Source of the DNA: Candolleomyces eurysporus | Taxonomy: Eukaryota > Basidiomycota > Agaricomycetes > Agaricales > Psathyrellaceae | Length of the DNA: 64,000 nucleotides | Direction: 5' to 3' | Assembly: GCA_027579435.1 (NCBI GenBank) | Contig: JANBPK010000928.1 | Coordinates: forward strand, 1-64,000 | Part shown: positions 1 to 10,558 of the stretch, one piece after another | How positions within the stretch are numbered: position 1 is the first letter of the stretch | Layout of the letters: each line of letters begins with the position of its first letter | Notes under the pieces: model-generated | What the model was told of the DNA's origin: nothing | Databases searched by the model: none | Seen by the model: only the letters and a program-made list of their open reading frames with translations | Made by a program: the position numbers and the translations under genes

Positions 1-309
1 TGAGGCATGTGGAGATACTGGAGTGCCGTTTCGGCAGTGGTTCCGAACGCGTCTAGGCGCGAGTCTGGGAGAGTCGAGACCTCGTTCTGGAGCCTAGATA
101 CCCTCGTATGATTATTTCTTTTTTCGGACTGGTTGATTTCATGTGCTTATATTTTGTTTGTCTTGGAAGTGTTTGCCAAACTTATTTACAGTATTTAATC
201 TTGGACTTTGAGTAACTAAATCTACATAGCGGGTAGCTAGCGTTGTATTTTGCGTCCGGGTCCGTGTTACCCACCGAATCTACGAGAGCCTTTCTGTTAT
301 CTTTTGCGT

Positions 310-690
310 GTTTAAGTTCAGAAGTCGTTCGGAGGCCATGTCCTCATCGTGTTGTTAAAGTTATATCGTGTCGAGACCGTGTTCTCACTTCTGAAGTCAA
401 ATCCGTGTATTGTCGAAGTCTGTTGTCTACAAAGTTAGCTTCCAAAGCAATAACATCGAACCTGGTTGAGCCTTAGCTCCCCCCTCGAACTTGCGATTGC
501 AAAGTTTACGTTCCGAAGCCCAAGTCCAGCTTGACTTAGAGCTTTTCACTATACCCTTGCCCGCCCTTTATCTTCCGAAGATACTTGGTGTGTTTGTTTT
601 GTGTGTGTGTTGGTGTTAGAGTTTGGATCTTCGTCTTGTTGTGTTTTGAGCCTTAGAACGCGACCTGTGCATCAACGTATGTGCTCCCTC
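310..690 (+). repeat. Left copy of direct repeat flanking the KDZ element
   Basis: This stretch matches 3260-3595 in the same orientation, with shared blocks such as GAGACCGTGTTCTC, GGTTGAGCCTTAGCTCCCC, CTCGAACTTGCGAT, GACTTAGAGCTTTT and a GT-rich tail. The two copies bracket the KDZ transposase remnant. They could be decayed LTRs of an older retroelement into which the KDZ element jumped, or part of the KDZ element itself. The edges are approximate. Bases 1-309 hold no recognisable gene. Confidence 0.6.
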
Positions 691-750
691 AGCATCTACT
701 CTATCTGTTGCACTCACATTCACTAGAACGAACCTCTTCATCTTTTCCAG

Positions 751-3082
751 GAACTGCTTGATGTGCTCCTAGAAGAAGGGCTCCGTCTAGAGGTGCCAGA
801 CAAAGAACCCGAGCACCTAAAATGCCATGACTGCCAACACTCCCTCCTTTCCACGCCCAATACCCTTCAGGCTGATACCAATGGCTATCGATGCCGGGAC
901 TGCAACATAGGCACTATGCTGTGTCATGAATGTATGGTGAAATCACACCGGCTCAACTTCCTTCACCGTATCGAGGTCAGCCCACATCCCCATAGCCCAA
1001 GCAAAGGGAACTGACTATGAAGCAGCGCTGGAATGGTTCTTTTTTCTGTGAAAGTAGCCTCAAGGAGCTCCGAATGCGCGTGCAGTTGGGCCACGACGCC
1101 AGCGAGACCTACCCACACCCTCAAGCTGCTTTCAACAATGACTTTGTCATCATTGACTTGGACGCCATCCACATGGTCAGCGTCGATTTTTGCGGGTGCC
1201 CCCGCTCTGCCACGCCTGTCAAGCAGCTGCTTCGCGCATGACTCTTCCCTGCAACTACCATCGATCCAAAGACGGCCACGACCTTCAAGGTCCTCGAAAC
1301 TTTCCAAATGCTCAACTTTACTGCATGCACTAATGCATACGATTTTCTTGGAGCCATATACCGTCGAACAAACAACATATCAAGTGATGGATTACCGGTA
1401 AGAGAATGCCTTGTTGACCACTCTACTACATCTTGCTAATTTGACTGTTGCTCAGCCACGGTATGTTGAATTCATGCGAATGGTGCATGTCTGGCGTCAT
1501 GTCCGCCTTTTGAAGCGATTTGGTCGAGGACACGCGGCTTCTGGAGCCTGAGGAACATACCAGGGTGAATGTGCTGTGGTGTGCCCAGCCTGTCCCCACC
1601 CCGGCATCAACATGCCTGAGGACTGGGAATCTGCTCCAAAGGAAGAACAGTAAGTGTTTCTTTTTTTTTTTGGAGGGCTCGGTTCAGTGGCTAAGCCTCG
1701 CAATTTGCAGATGGATCCATGCTCTCTTCCTGGCTATTGATGCTAACTTTCATCTACGGCGCAAAAATGTCTCCTCTGATGAGAAAGACCCTGGGTTCAA
1801 TCGAGGGTTCGCCTACATCATCGAAGAGTTCGCCTACAAGGAATACCTCAAGATGTATGATAAGGTGGTTCAGGAGGACAAGTGCACGTGCAACAACCAT
1901 GACGCCATTAAGAGTGCCACCATCCGGAGGGGAAAGGGACTCGCAGCAAGTGGTCTCGGGACATGTCAGTGCTCTCGTCACGACATGAAACGTCCAACCG
2001 GGGCAGGCGACGTTCAGAAGGGTGAACAGTATGTTTTTTCTTTCTAACCTTTGATTAAACGAGCTCACATTCATGTTTACAGCTATGTCAACATGGACTG
2101 GATTGCGCTTCAAACCCTTCGTCACAATATTCCCTGCTCCCTTGTGCTGTTGTACAACATTATCTGCCAGTGGATGATCAATCTTTTGGAGAGATGTCGT
2201 CGATACCCTCCAAATCCTATCTCTGAGGATCCGGACCGTCCTATTCAATATTTGATTCCCAAGTTCCATCTCCCAGCGCACATAGTGGAGTGCCAGGAAG
2301 AGTTTGCGTTTGGTCGCGCCGTAGGTGTGGGTCGAACTGACGGTGAAGCGCCGGAGAGAGGATGGGCAGCAGTCAACAACATGGCCTACAGTACACGTGA
2401 GATGGGCCCTGGTGCGCGCCGCAACATGCTGGACGACGCCTTCGGCCACACAAATTGGAAGAAGACAACGGAGATGGGTAAGTTTGGATGTTCTCAAAGC
2501 TCTTGGACGAAGCTGATTTGCCTGTCATTTTTAGCGTCGACATTGGCTCGGTGCGCTGATGAGGCCGTCTTCCAGCGTCAGAGGCAAATCGAAGCTTTCG
2601 AAGATTTTGCTCACACATTCAAAGTCGAGGTTCGCAAGGCCTGGACGAAGCAAGTTCAGGCTTGGGAACAAGATCACTCAAATCCCAACCCATATGCAAC
2701 TGCAGACCACAGTATGCAGTTTGCTTTATTGGTTTACAAAAAATTGAACTCATTGTTGTCTGGATAGTCATGACCAAAAAGGAGGTTCGGCTAGAGCTAG
2801 CAAAAGAGGAGAAGGCGGCTCTTGAGAAAGGAACGAGCTGCTATATGGATGCGAAGATGAGCCCCTCGGGGTTTATTCTTCAAGGGTTGGCTCTTGAATG
2901 GGCGAGGTAGGTTGAGCTGTCCTTTGCATTGAAACACCTGGGCTGACATATCTCAATTCAGGCGAAAAAATATGTACGAATCGGAGGATCTTGGCCCTCA
3001 CGCAACACCTCTGCAGGAAAGCAAGGTCTTAGAGGCAACCATCAACCTCACGCGCGACTACGATGATACGCCGTCTGCGTAG
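751..3082 (+). pseudogene. KDZ (Kyakuja-Dileera-Zisupton) transposase with CxC2-like cysteine cluster, decayed
   Basis: A DNA transposase of the KDZ superfamily, common in Agaricomycetes. The N-terminal part (from about 751, possible ATG at 763) has a CxC2-like cluster with CHDC, CRDC and CHEC motifs followed by HRIE and, after a short intron, QRWNGSFF and QLGHD. A middle part reads ALFLAIDANFHLRRKN, carrying the first acidic residue, and a later exon reads KFHLPAHI and TDGEAPERGWAAVNN, carrying the last catalytic Glu. The motif normally read as YDI.CQW is YNIICQW here, so the second catalytic Asp is replaced by Asn. Two in-frame TGA stops occur, one after QLLRA (near 1240) and one after HAASGA (near 1550). 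At least six introns of typical fungal size can be placed. The element is very probably inactive. Coding appears to end at the TAG at 3080-3082. Confidence 0.85.
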
Positions 3083-3259
3083 ACACCCTCTCAAATTCGC
3101 GAATCTATTCGTAAAGTTCGCGAACCGACATAGATAACTAAAGAGATCTTCTTGAAGGACGGGAAATATAAGAGTTGGAGTTATCCCTGACTGTCAACTA
3201 AGCAGACGCCCTAGAGTACGAAAGAACGAAGTCAATCAGAGTTGTGTTGCTTGCGTATT

Positions 3260-3595
3260 ATCGAATCGTTCTTGCGTTAAAGTTGCTCGAGACCGTGTTC
3301 TCTGTTCGCGAAGTTATCCGTCGTATCTCGAACCCACCGTGTGTTAGCGAAGTCACTTCGTGAAGCATATCTATCGTTGCTGGTTGAGCCTTAGCTCCCC
3401 CTCGAACTTGCGATCGTACAAGAAGAGTTCTAGAAGCCTCTGTCGACTCGACTTAGAGCTTTTACCTATACCCCCTTGCCCGCCTTTATCTTCACGAAGG
3501 TATTTGGTGTGTTGTGTTATTGTGGTTGTGTGTGTGTTTGAGTTCTATAGTTTTGTTGGTTAGAGAGCCCTAGTTCGCTACCTGCACATCAGCGG
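3260..3595 (+). repeat. Right copy of direct repeat flanking the KDZ element
   Basis: Same orientation as the copy at 310-690, sharing the TTAGCTCCCCCTCGAACTTG block and the TATACCC...TTGCCCGCC block, and ending in a GT-rich stretch and ACCTGCACATCA. Similarity stops abruptly at about 3595, where a different tandem repeat begins. See the left copy for interpretations. Confidence 0.6.
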
Positions 3596-3680
3596 GTACG
3601 GGTAACTAGTGGGTACGGGTAACTAGTGGGTATGGGTAACTAGCAGGTACGGGTAACTAGCGGGTACGGGTATGGGTATG
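3593..3680 (+). repeat. 17-base tandem repeat, GGGTACGGGTAACTAGY unit
   Basis: Four to five near-identical copies of a 17-base unit (GGGTACGGGTAACTAGT, with C/T variation) run head to tail and then shorten to GGGTATGGGTATGGGTA. The array abuts a hAT-like terminus. Subterminal repeats of this kind are transposase-binding sites in hAT elements, so the array most likely belongs to that element. It is not a telomere, because it is internal and its period is 17. Confidence 0.8.
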
Positions 3681-3717
3681 GGTAAATTTACCCGCCGGTA
3701 ACCCGTGTTGAACACTA
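3681..3717 (-). mobile_element. hAT-like transposon terminus
   Basis: Read on the minus strand the segment starts TAGTGTTCAACACGGGTT, continues into CCGGCGGGTAAATTT and then into the tandem array. The first bases fit the hAT terminal consensus (Y)A(R)NG. I could not find a second terminus or a hAT transposase in the window, so this is one end of a fragment whose partner is lost or lies upstream. No target-site duplication could be confirmed. Confidence 0.45.
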
Positions 3718-3773
3718 GACACACGAGCCTCAGGGGTGTGGGAATTGTCCCTTAGGCTCAGTTCATTTGCCGT

Positions 3774-5000
3774 TGATACGACCGCGTCTGTTTTAGCAAA
3801 TATGTGTTCAATTTTTGCGATAATAAACTACAATGTCGATGCAGACTGAGTCTCTAAGTACAGAAATGACTATGCTATCAATAAGGTTCATGCGGCTTGA
3901 GAAGGAAAAGAGTTAGTACTACGGCTCTAGGAACACGAGAGTTGAAGCTACTCAAGGCTGTCAACCTGAAACCGCCCCAGTTGTATTATACCCTGACTGG
4001 AGAAGCTACATTAGTTGACGCCGTGCTAAAAGTCAGGCGGCTTGACTGACGTGGCTTCAGAAAGTTATATACCTTTACAACACAACTGTTGGGACTCTCA
4101 GGCGGCACTACTGGAGAGTTCAGAACTCAGGCAGCTTCATATTAATCGAGTACAAGTGCTGGAGCGGCTTAAGGAAACCTTCGAAACGACAAAGTCCATG
4201 GTTGATGGCACAGCTGGAGTGTCAAACTCCAATGCGGCGTGAGGAACTGAAGCGGCTTGAGTCCTGAGTCAAGAGAAATGACCAGATCAACCGTTTGCAT
4301 CGGGAGAAAGGAACCAGGGACTCATGATAAGGACATGGAACATATCCAAGCGGCTTGAGGTTGAGAACGAGGGTAGGGGATGTGGAGAAAGGATGCCCGT
4401 CCACCCTTGATCACCAGTCGGCATCTCACACGGCATCACCAGAAAGGAAATGGTGATCTAAAATTGGCCTTTAAGTGCATGCCTGACTTGCGCGGCTCCA
4501 GTCTTGGCACAGCCTCAACCAATACCTGGTTCTATTTCTCTCTATCTCTTGCTTGGACTCTCTATATTTGAAATATGTCTATCTATCACATGTGTCTTTT
4601 GTCTAATTTTACACAGCTCAAAGTAGTATATATACATGCTAGCTACTGCTTGAGCAGCATCATTGTATCATTGTTGTTTTATCTTTACTTGCATTTACCA
4701 GCAAATCTATCCAGCTTTTCTGCTTATATTTTACATGGCATGAACTATCTGAAATCTGGAACTTAGGAACTTAGGTGTCATAAGGAGTGACCACTTGAGA
4801 TTATGCATCTTACTAGGTGTACATTAGGGTACTCTAGTTTGTTTTGTGGAGTTAACTAAGAGAGAACTCAGATACCTTGTATTCTTAATTCACTCTATAA
4901 CCCCCACCTACTTGCACTTGACTTCGTGCGGCCTGAACTCTCACACCACTTGACTTCACACTGCCTGACTTAGGTTGTGTGTGTTGGTTTTGTGTGTGTG
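3774..5000 (-). mobile_element. LTR-like unit 1 (strongly decayed)
   Basis: Aligns by eye, with many substitutions, to the units at 5576-6575 and 6576-7858. Shared landmarks are the TGATACGACCG edge (3774), the CAAATA/AATAAA stretch, the GCGGCTNGA motif repeated along the unit, TCTCTTGCTTGGACTC, a TATATATA stretch and the CTTGACTTCGTGCGGC tail. On the minus strand it would end in GTCGTATCA, as LTRs end in CA. CG positions of the other units are often TG or CA here, which suggests old, methylation-driven decay. It is probably the 3' LTR of a minus-strand retroelement whose interior is mostly deleted. Confidence 0.55.
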
Positions 5001-5185
5001 TTGGGAGAAGTGGCAACAGGAGCGTATGTACGAGGTTGGGGTGTGGGCTCGGAGTCCTCACAGACATCACCAGTCGCACCAGCGGCTGGTCCAGACAGGT
5101 TTATAGTCGAGGCATAGGGCTGACAAGCAACCTCAGCATCGGTCACAGCTGCAAGACGACGAGTGCGTAGAGCAACAGTGGCCAT
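4970..5185 (-). pseudogene. Possible start of a retroelement gag-type polyprotein, truncated
   Basis: An open frame on the minus strand starts MATVALRTRRLAAVTDAEVA and runs about 70 residues into the LTR-like unit 1. Upstream of it (5186-5575) lies a leader-like region between the putative 5' LTR (unit 2) and this ATG. That is the place where gag begins in LTR retrotransposons. No zinc knuckle, protease or reverse transcriptase follows, because the interior has been lost. The assignment rests on position and on the ATG context only. Confidence 0.3.
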
Positions 5186-5303
5186 GGTGTCAGGGGTAGA
5201 AGGGACCTAGGTGTCAGGGTAGTGTTCAAGACAAGGGTATGTTGCCAGTTAAGGGTTGGTTGATCAGGCCAATCCGCAGCTAGCGTGTGTCCAGATTACG
5301 ATA

Positions 5304-5375
5304 GTAGAGATGAAAGAGAGAGAGGGAGAGAAGCAGAGAGAGAAGGAGAAAGAAAGGACAAGGAAAATCAAAAAA
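5304..5375 (+). repeat. Purine-rich (GA) low-complexity tract
   Basis: About 70 bases made almost only of A and G with GAGAGAGGGAGAGAAG-type runs. It lies in the presumed leader of the minus-strand retroelement. On the minus strand it is a pyrimidine tract. No coding potential. Confidence 0.7.
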
Positions 5376-5575
5376 ATCGAAGAAATGAAGTCGAGGTGCC
5401 TTTTTGGGTTTTTGGGAAGTTTCGGGTGATGAGCTGGCGGTAGTCGGTGGTCGGTAGTTGGTAGTTGACAGTAAAGTGTTGTTGCATAAAAAAAATATGT
5501 GACAAAAGTATCCAGTCGTGGTCGGAGATGTTGATGGACTTGTTTTGGCTCACTGAGCACAAGCAAAAGGTACGG

Positions 5576-6575
5576 TGATACGACCATGTTTGCTTTTTTG
5601 CAAATAAAGACCATTTATTGAATAAACAGTTCATAATTCAATACACGGTCGTGTCTACGTTAATCTCTACACTACGAAACCCTGCCGGTATTAAGATAAC
5701 TCGCGCGGTGCAAAGGATAACGAAAGAGTGTGCTACTCTTGGGTTCATGAGAGTTGGAGTCTACTCGAGGACTGCCGACTTAGAGGCGCGCAGCCATATA
5801 CCCGAGATTAGGGTTTAGTATGTTAGCCGGATGGCGCCGTTTCAGATCAAACGGCCTGCCCTGCACCAGAACAACCTGGTTTTACTACTAGGCAATAGAG
5901 AAGGTTTCCTAGGCACTTGAGGTACCTTACCTCTCCTGCGGCCTCACATTAATCGAGTATATTCAGTGCTAGAGCAGTGGGGACGAGTCCCTAAGGACAT
6001 AAAGAGATGCGCAGCAAGGTTCTGGCGCATCAAACAGCATGATGGCTGGCGCAGCACAACACAGGAGCTTGAGATACTCTGAATGGAAAGGTCATTTACG
6101 GAAAGAGATACCCGGAAAGCGGTCACCAGGGATTTCCCAAGACAACACTACTCAATTGACGGAGGTCCGACTCCTCCTCACACGGCTCGAGCAATAGCAA
6201 CCCAAGGCAGCAGTTGGTATAACCATAGACCGACCACCCTCAATCAACTTCGGCATTTCACTCGGCAAACCAGAAAAGGCAAAAGACATCTATTAATAGT
6301 CACAGCGCGGCCTGGAAGTGGCGTGGCGGCACCTTGGCGTATCCAATACCCTTTTTTTTATCTCTTTTTCTCTCTCCCTAGCTGGGGCCTGGACTCTTTT
6401 ATTTATAAATCTCGTGTACATCTATTTACCAAGCTCTGGTGATCGTGCGGCTCCAGATAGTATATATAACGGACTCTTGTAGCATAGTTTCCCCAGAGAA
6501 TTACTGCTGTTTTATTTGTGTTTACTTTGCGTTTGCAATCGACTCGATTTATGACTTTTATCTCGCGCGGTGAAG
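5576..6575 (-). mobile_element. LTR-like unit 2 (left part, interrupted)
   Basis: This 1-kb block is an imperfect inverted repeat of 6850-7858. It starts at the same TGATACGAC edge and shares CACATTAATCGAGTATATTC, GACGGAGGTCCGACTCCTCC, the TTTATAAAT TATA-like stretch and TTTACTTTGCGTTTGCAAT. It lacks the last 200-270 bases found in units 1 and 3. The missing tail type appears at 7925-8115 in the matching orientation, so unit 3 probably inserted into this LTR and split it. No protein-coding gene is present. Confidence 0.6.
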
Positions 6576-7858
6576 TGATCGAGAATGGCGAGACTACTAA
6601 AACACACAACCTAACACCTACACCAACTCTAAGTCGAGCCGTGCGAGATAAGCGGTATGTATAGACCTTTGTAGTCGTACCGTACCAAATCGGGGGTGCG
6701 AGTATGGGGGGTAGTGTAGGGTATTAAGAATTTACAGATTCTCTCTCTTGTGCACACTAATTCCAAGTAATCGAGGAGTACTCAATAATCACACAGTTAA
6801 CCCTAAGGTTACTTCTTTATAGCTTTGATCTTTCCTTTAACTTAGTATCACGCCACGCGAGATAAAAGTCACAAATCCAATCAATTGCAAACGCAAAGTA
6901 AACACAAATAAAACAGCAGTAATTTTCTCTGGGGAAAAACTATGCTAAGAGAGTCCAATATATATACTATCTGGAGCCGCGCGATCACCGGAGCATGATA
7001 AATAGGTGTACACGAGATTTATAAATATAGAGAGTGCAGGCCCCAGCTAGAGAAAGAGATAAAGAGATNAAAAAAAGGGTATTGGATACGCCAAGGCGCC
7101 GCTGCGCCACTCCTGCGCTCGCACCATGACTATTAATAGATTCTTGTTGCCTTTTCTAGTATGCCGAGTGGGATGCCGAAGCTGATCGAGGGTGGTCGGG
7201 CTACAGTTATTCCAACCGCCGTCTTGGTGTACCTTTGCTCGAGCCGCGTGAGGAGGAGTCGGACCTCCGTCAATTGAGTATCTTTATCTTGGCAAAAGCC
7301 CTGGTGACCACTTTCCAGGTTATCTCTTCCGTGAACGACTTTCCTTTCAGAGTACTTTTGAGCTCCTTTCTCGTGCCGCGCCAGCCATCATGCCGTCTGA
7401 TGTGCTGAAACCTCGCCGCGCATCTCTTTATATGCTTAGGGACTCGCCCTACTGCTCTAGCACTGAATATACTCGATTAATGTGAGGCCGCGCGAGAGGT
7501 TAGGTACCTTTAGTGCCTAAGAAACCACCTCTATTGCTTTAGTAGTGAGATTGAGCTTTTCAGCTGCAGGGTAGGCCGTTTGATCTGAAGCGGCGCCAAC
7601 CGGCTAGCTTACTAAACCCTAATCTCGGGTATATGGCGGGTGCGCCTCTAAGTCGGCAGTCCTCAAGCAGACTCCAACTCTCGTGAACCCAAGAGTAGTG
7701 TACTCTTTAATTATCCTTCGCGCCGCGCGAGTTATCTCAGTGCTGGAAGGGTTTCGTAACATAGAGATTTAATAGACACGACCGTTTAATTGAATGATGA
7801 ACAATATATTCAATAAAATTGGTATTTATTTGCGAAAAAGCGAACACAGTCGTATCAG
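6576..7858 (+). mobile_element. LTR-like unit 3 (inverted copy, probably nested insertion)
   Basis: The best preserved member of the family, about 1.28 kb, opposite in orientation to units 1 and 2 and ending in GTCGTATCA at 7858. It carries ATTTATAAATATAG and TATATATACTATC stretches and keeps many CGCGCGG motifs that are eroded in unit 1. A single N at 7069 lies next to a run of A. It forms a large imperfect inverted repeat with unit 2. No internal coding region follows at 7859. Confidence 0.6.
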
Positions 7859-7924
7859 CGGCGTGATATCGGTTTAAGGAAAAGACAAAGATGCCTGAGT
7901 TGTGAAGTGTTACACACTTCAAAC

Positions 7925-8115
7925 CCCCAGTTTTAGCAGAGAAGAATCTAACTAATTCTTAATACTCACTACTACCCCCACGACTCGCACTTGATTTCGT
8001 GCGGCTCGACTATGGTACAAAGCATTGACTTAAGGATCTTGCGCAGCTCGACTTATTTAGTTGGGTTGTGTGTAGTGTTGGTGTTTTAGTGGTCTTGCCG
8101 TCTCGATCTCTTCAA
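7925..8115 (-). mobile_element. LTR-like unit 2, right fragment
   Basis: Matches the tail of unit 1 (about 4870-5000) and the reverse complement of 6580-6745. Shared blocks are ATTCTTAAT, the CTTGATTTCGTGCGGCTCGA block and the GTGTGTAGTGTTGGTGTTTTAG end. Its orientation fits the truncated unit 2 at 5576-6575, so it is best read as the displaced remainder of that LTR. Bases 8116-8160 that follow contain a G run with an N at 8134. Confidence 0.5.
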
Positions 8116-8399
8116 CGGTTTAACACGGGGGGANGGGGGGGGGTTCGATTGCACTGAGGGTATCATACAGACTACCTGGTTGTGCTGCCTGAGTGCCCTG
8201 GCAGTTGCATGTATCTCAAGCAGGTTCACATTCACTGTATTAAGTTAAGGAATTTTATAAAAAGTAAATCAAGGAAAATAGATTGGCAAAACCCCAGGAA
8301 ATTGTGTATCTGGGGGTGTGATGATACCATTCCCTCAAAATTATGTTACTAGATGATGGAAGCAGGGGACATACTTGTTATTTGATTTCTATCCATCAT

Positions 8400-10310
8400 T
8401 GCATAGTACAACTTGGTCTCTCTTTTCTCTACTCCCTCCTATCAAAGTGCTGTTTCTTGTCTGTCAGATCTTGTGTTTTCACACAACAGATGCACTCTGC
8501 AAGTTGTGCAACTTCTTGCCTGTTGGAATANGGTTTTTTTTTGTTTGATCCTATTCAGCTTTACTCTGGGCAATCAAGTAGTTCCATACAAATGGATGAC
8601 AGCTACTGAGTCAAAAATGCCTCAGCCAAACTGCCATGCACAGCATTGGCTTGCTTCCACTATGTTACTGTACCAGTGATTGTGTTCACACAGGATTTTG
8701 GCCCAATCCCAGGTTACTCTACCTCTCTGTACTGCTGAGGGTGTCACACACACTACTATAACAACTACTATGTGCATAGAAGTGCCACGGCACAGACATA
8801 CTACGGTGATGAGCCTGATTTTCTTCAGGCTGGTGATCATTACTGTATTGATGGTCAAACCTGCAAGCTCTGTTTGTCAATGATGGTCAATTCATGGTAT
8901 GCCATAATCCATTTTGTATTGTAAGTTGTTTGCTCTGATGGCACATACATATCAGGGTCTTGGCAACAAATTGCACTAGAATCTATAATGAGGGACTTAC
9001 AAAGAGCAAGTTTCTACAAGCTCTTCCTTTGGGCAGTAAAGGGCAAACAGCTCTGGATGTTGAGACTGTATGGAATGGGCTATTCCTTTACTGGCTTATC
9101 CAGGATGCTGTAGTGATTGTAAAACTTCTTGAACTTGACCATCAAGCAACATCACAAGAGAATCAACTCAAGCCAGCCCTTCAAGTATGCAACCTCTGCA
9201 ATATAGGACCTGGTCAACCTCACTGGAATCACACTTGTGATTTATGTTGCTCCATTGCTGGCAATGAAGACAGTGTTGAAACCTACCTATGCTCTGTTGT
9301 CATCAATGGGGTAACAGTTGGCCATCCATTTTGTAATGTCCACAACTGTATGGAGGAATTAGTCTCCGTCAAGCACCACTCCTGCCAAAAACATCAATTT
9401 TTTGATCAGCAGTGTGCAGTGATTGCATGCGCTGCCAGTCGTGAGCAGGGATACCAAACCTGTGTCCCTGCACACTGATCTTTAGATAACTGGGCAGACA
9501 TGCAAGGAAAGGCTATGTTTCAACTTTGTCATTGACTTGCCTGGCTTCATGTGCTTCAACCAGACGATACCTTCTCCATCAGCTTGCTGGATGATAGTAT
9601 AAATGGAATTCCTGGGACCCACCTGCATTTAGATGAATCTATTGAAGTTGATGCCAATGGTCTGTGCGATGGGAAGCCTAATGAAGGTAATCACACCATG
9701 TGGGTATGATTCAGACAATGAAGAACTCACAATGAAGAACTTTGTGTCGCCTCTTGTGGTGTTATCCTTGGACAGGCAACATTCTATGGATCTGAGGCAC
9801 CCAATGGAGTACAAGTGAGTTGTTTTCACTCTTATGAGATATATATACCAATTTTAATTCTATTAAAGACCTTTCTGATGTGATTATTCCCAACAAAGTC
9901 ATCCCTTCCTCATGTAATTTGGCATGACAACAACTGTAAATTCCATGAAATGCTTGAAAACAATGAAAACCCCTATTTTCAAGATTATTCCAAGGATTGC
10001 ACTATGCCAGTTGACATTTTTCACTTCAAATCAAAGCACAAGGAGTCTGATATTTTCTGTGGGATGTTCTGCAATCCATACCAGTGGGAGGAGCTTCAAA
10101 CAAATGATAACAGATGGTGCTTCAACTCATCTGCAGCAGAGCAAAGCAATGTCTGGTTTGGTGGGTATCAAGCGGTGGTATGTGAGATGCAGGCTGTTTG
10201 ATATGAGTTTTTTGGATGAGATGATCCAAAGAAGGAACCAGTTTATGATTGCAGAATTGCGCTGCATGATAGGGTGGTTAAGACACCAAAGACAAGGAAG
10301 AAACTGAATG
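8400..10310 (+). pseudogene. KDZ-like transposase relic with CxC5/CxC6-type cysteine clusters
   Basis: Scattered frames together spell a KDZ-associated CxC5/CxC6 protein. In order they are NNYYVHRSATAQTYYGDEPD (near 8765-8820), CKLCLSMMVNSW, then a 172-residue frame at 8960-9478 with CTRIYNEGL and CNLCNIGPG...CDLC plus a CxC6-like run CQKHQFFDQQCAVIAC. Next come CGVILGQATFYGSEAPNGVQ (near 9755-9815), FHFKSKHKESDIFC and CFNSSAAEQSNVWFGGYQ (9990-10170). The order fits the family, but the frame changes several times and stops intervene, so it is inactive. An N lies at 8531. The region is poorer in CG dinucleotides than neighbouring genes, as expected of a methylated old transposon. Confidence 0.7.
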
Positions 10311-10558
10311 ACAACCCTCTCATTGCATCTGGGTTTTATACCAGGACCAGCATGAGCCCTCCCTTTAAAACTGATTGTGATTTGTGTTTGTGGAAGTGTT
10401 CAGTGTGCTTTAGGAAGGGCAATATCTAAGTCCTCCACATCATCACATAAGCATATGACATTAGCATAACAAACTCAGGGAATAGACAGACAGACATGAT
10501 AAATCTTGTAAATTCATTATATGTTCTGATATCATGTACATGTCTACGAGAGAGTAAT

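Noticed and set aside
3593..3680. GGGTA-rich repeats as a telomere
   Set aside because: The unit is 17 bases with a constant AACTAG part, it is internal, and it adjoins a transposon end.
5264..5614. Minus-strand frames rich in Phe/Leu/Ser as a membrane protein
   Set aside because: They translate the GA/CT low-complexity tract in a retroelement leader.
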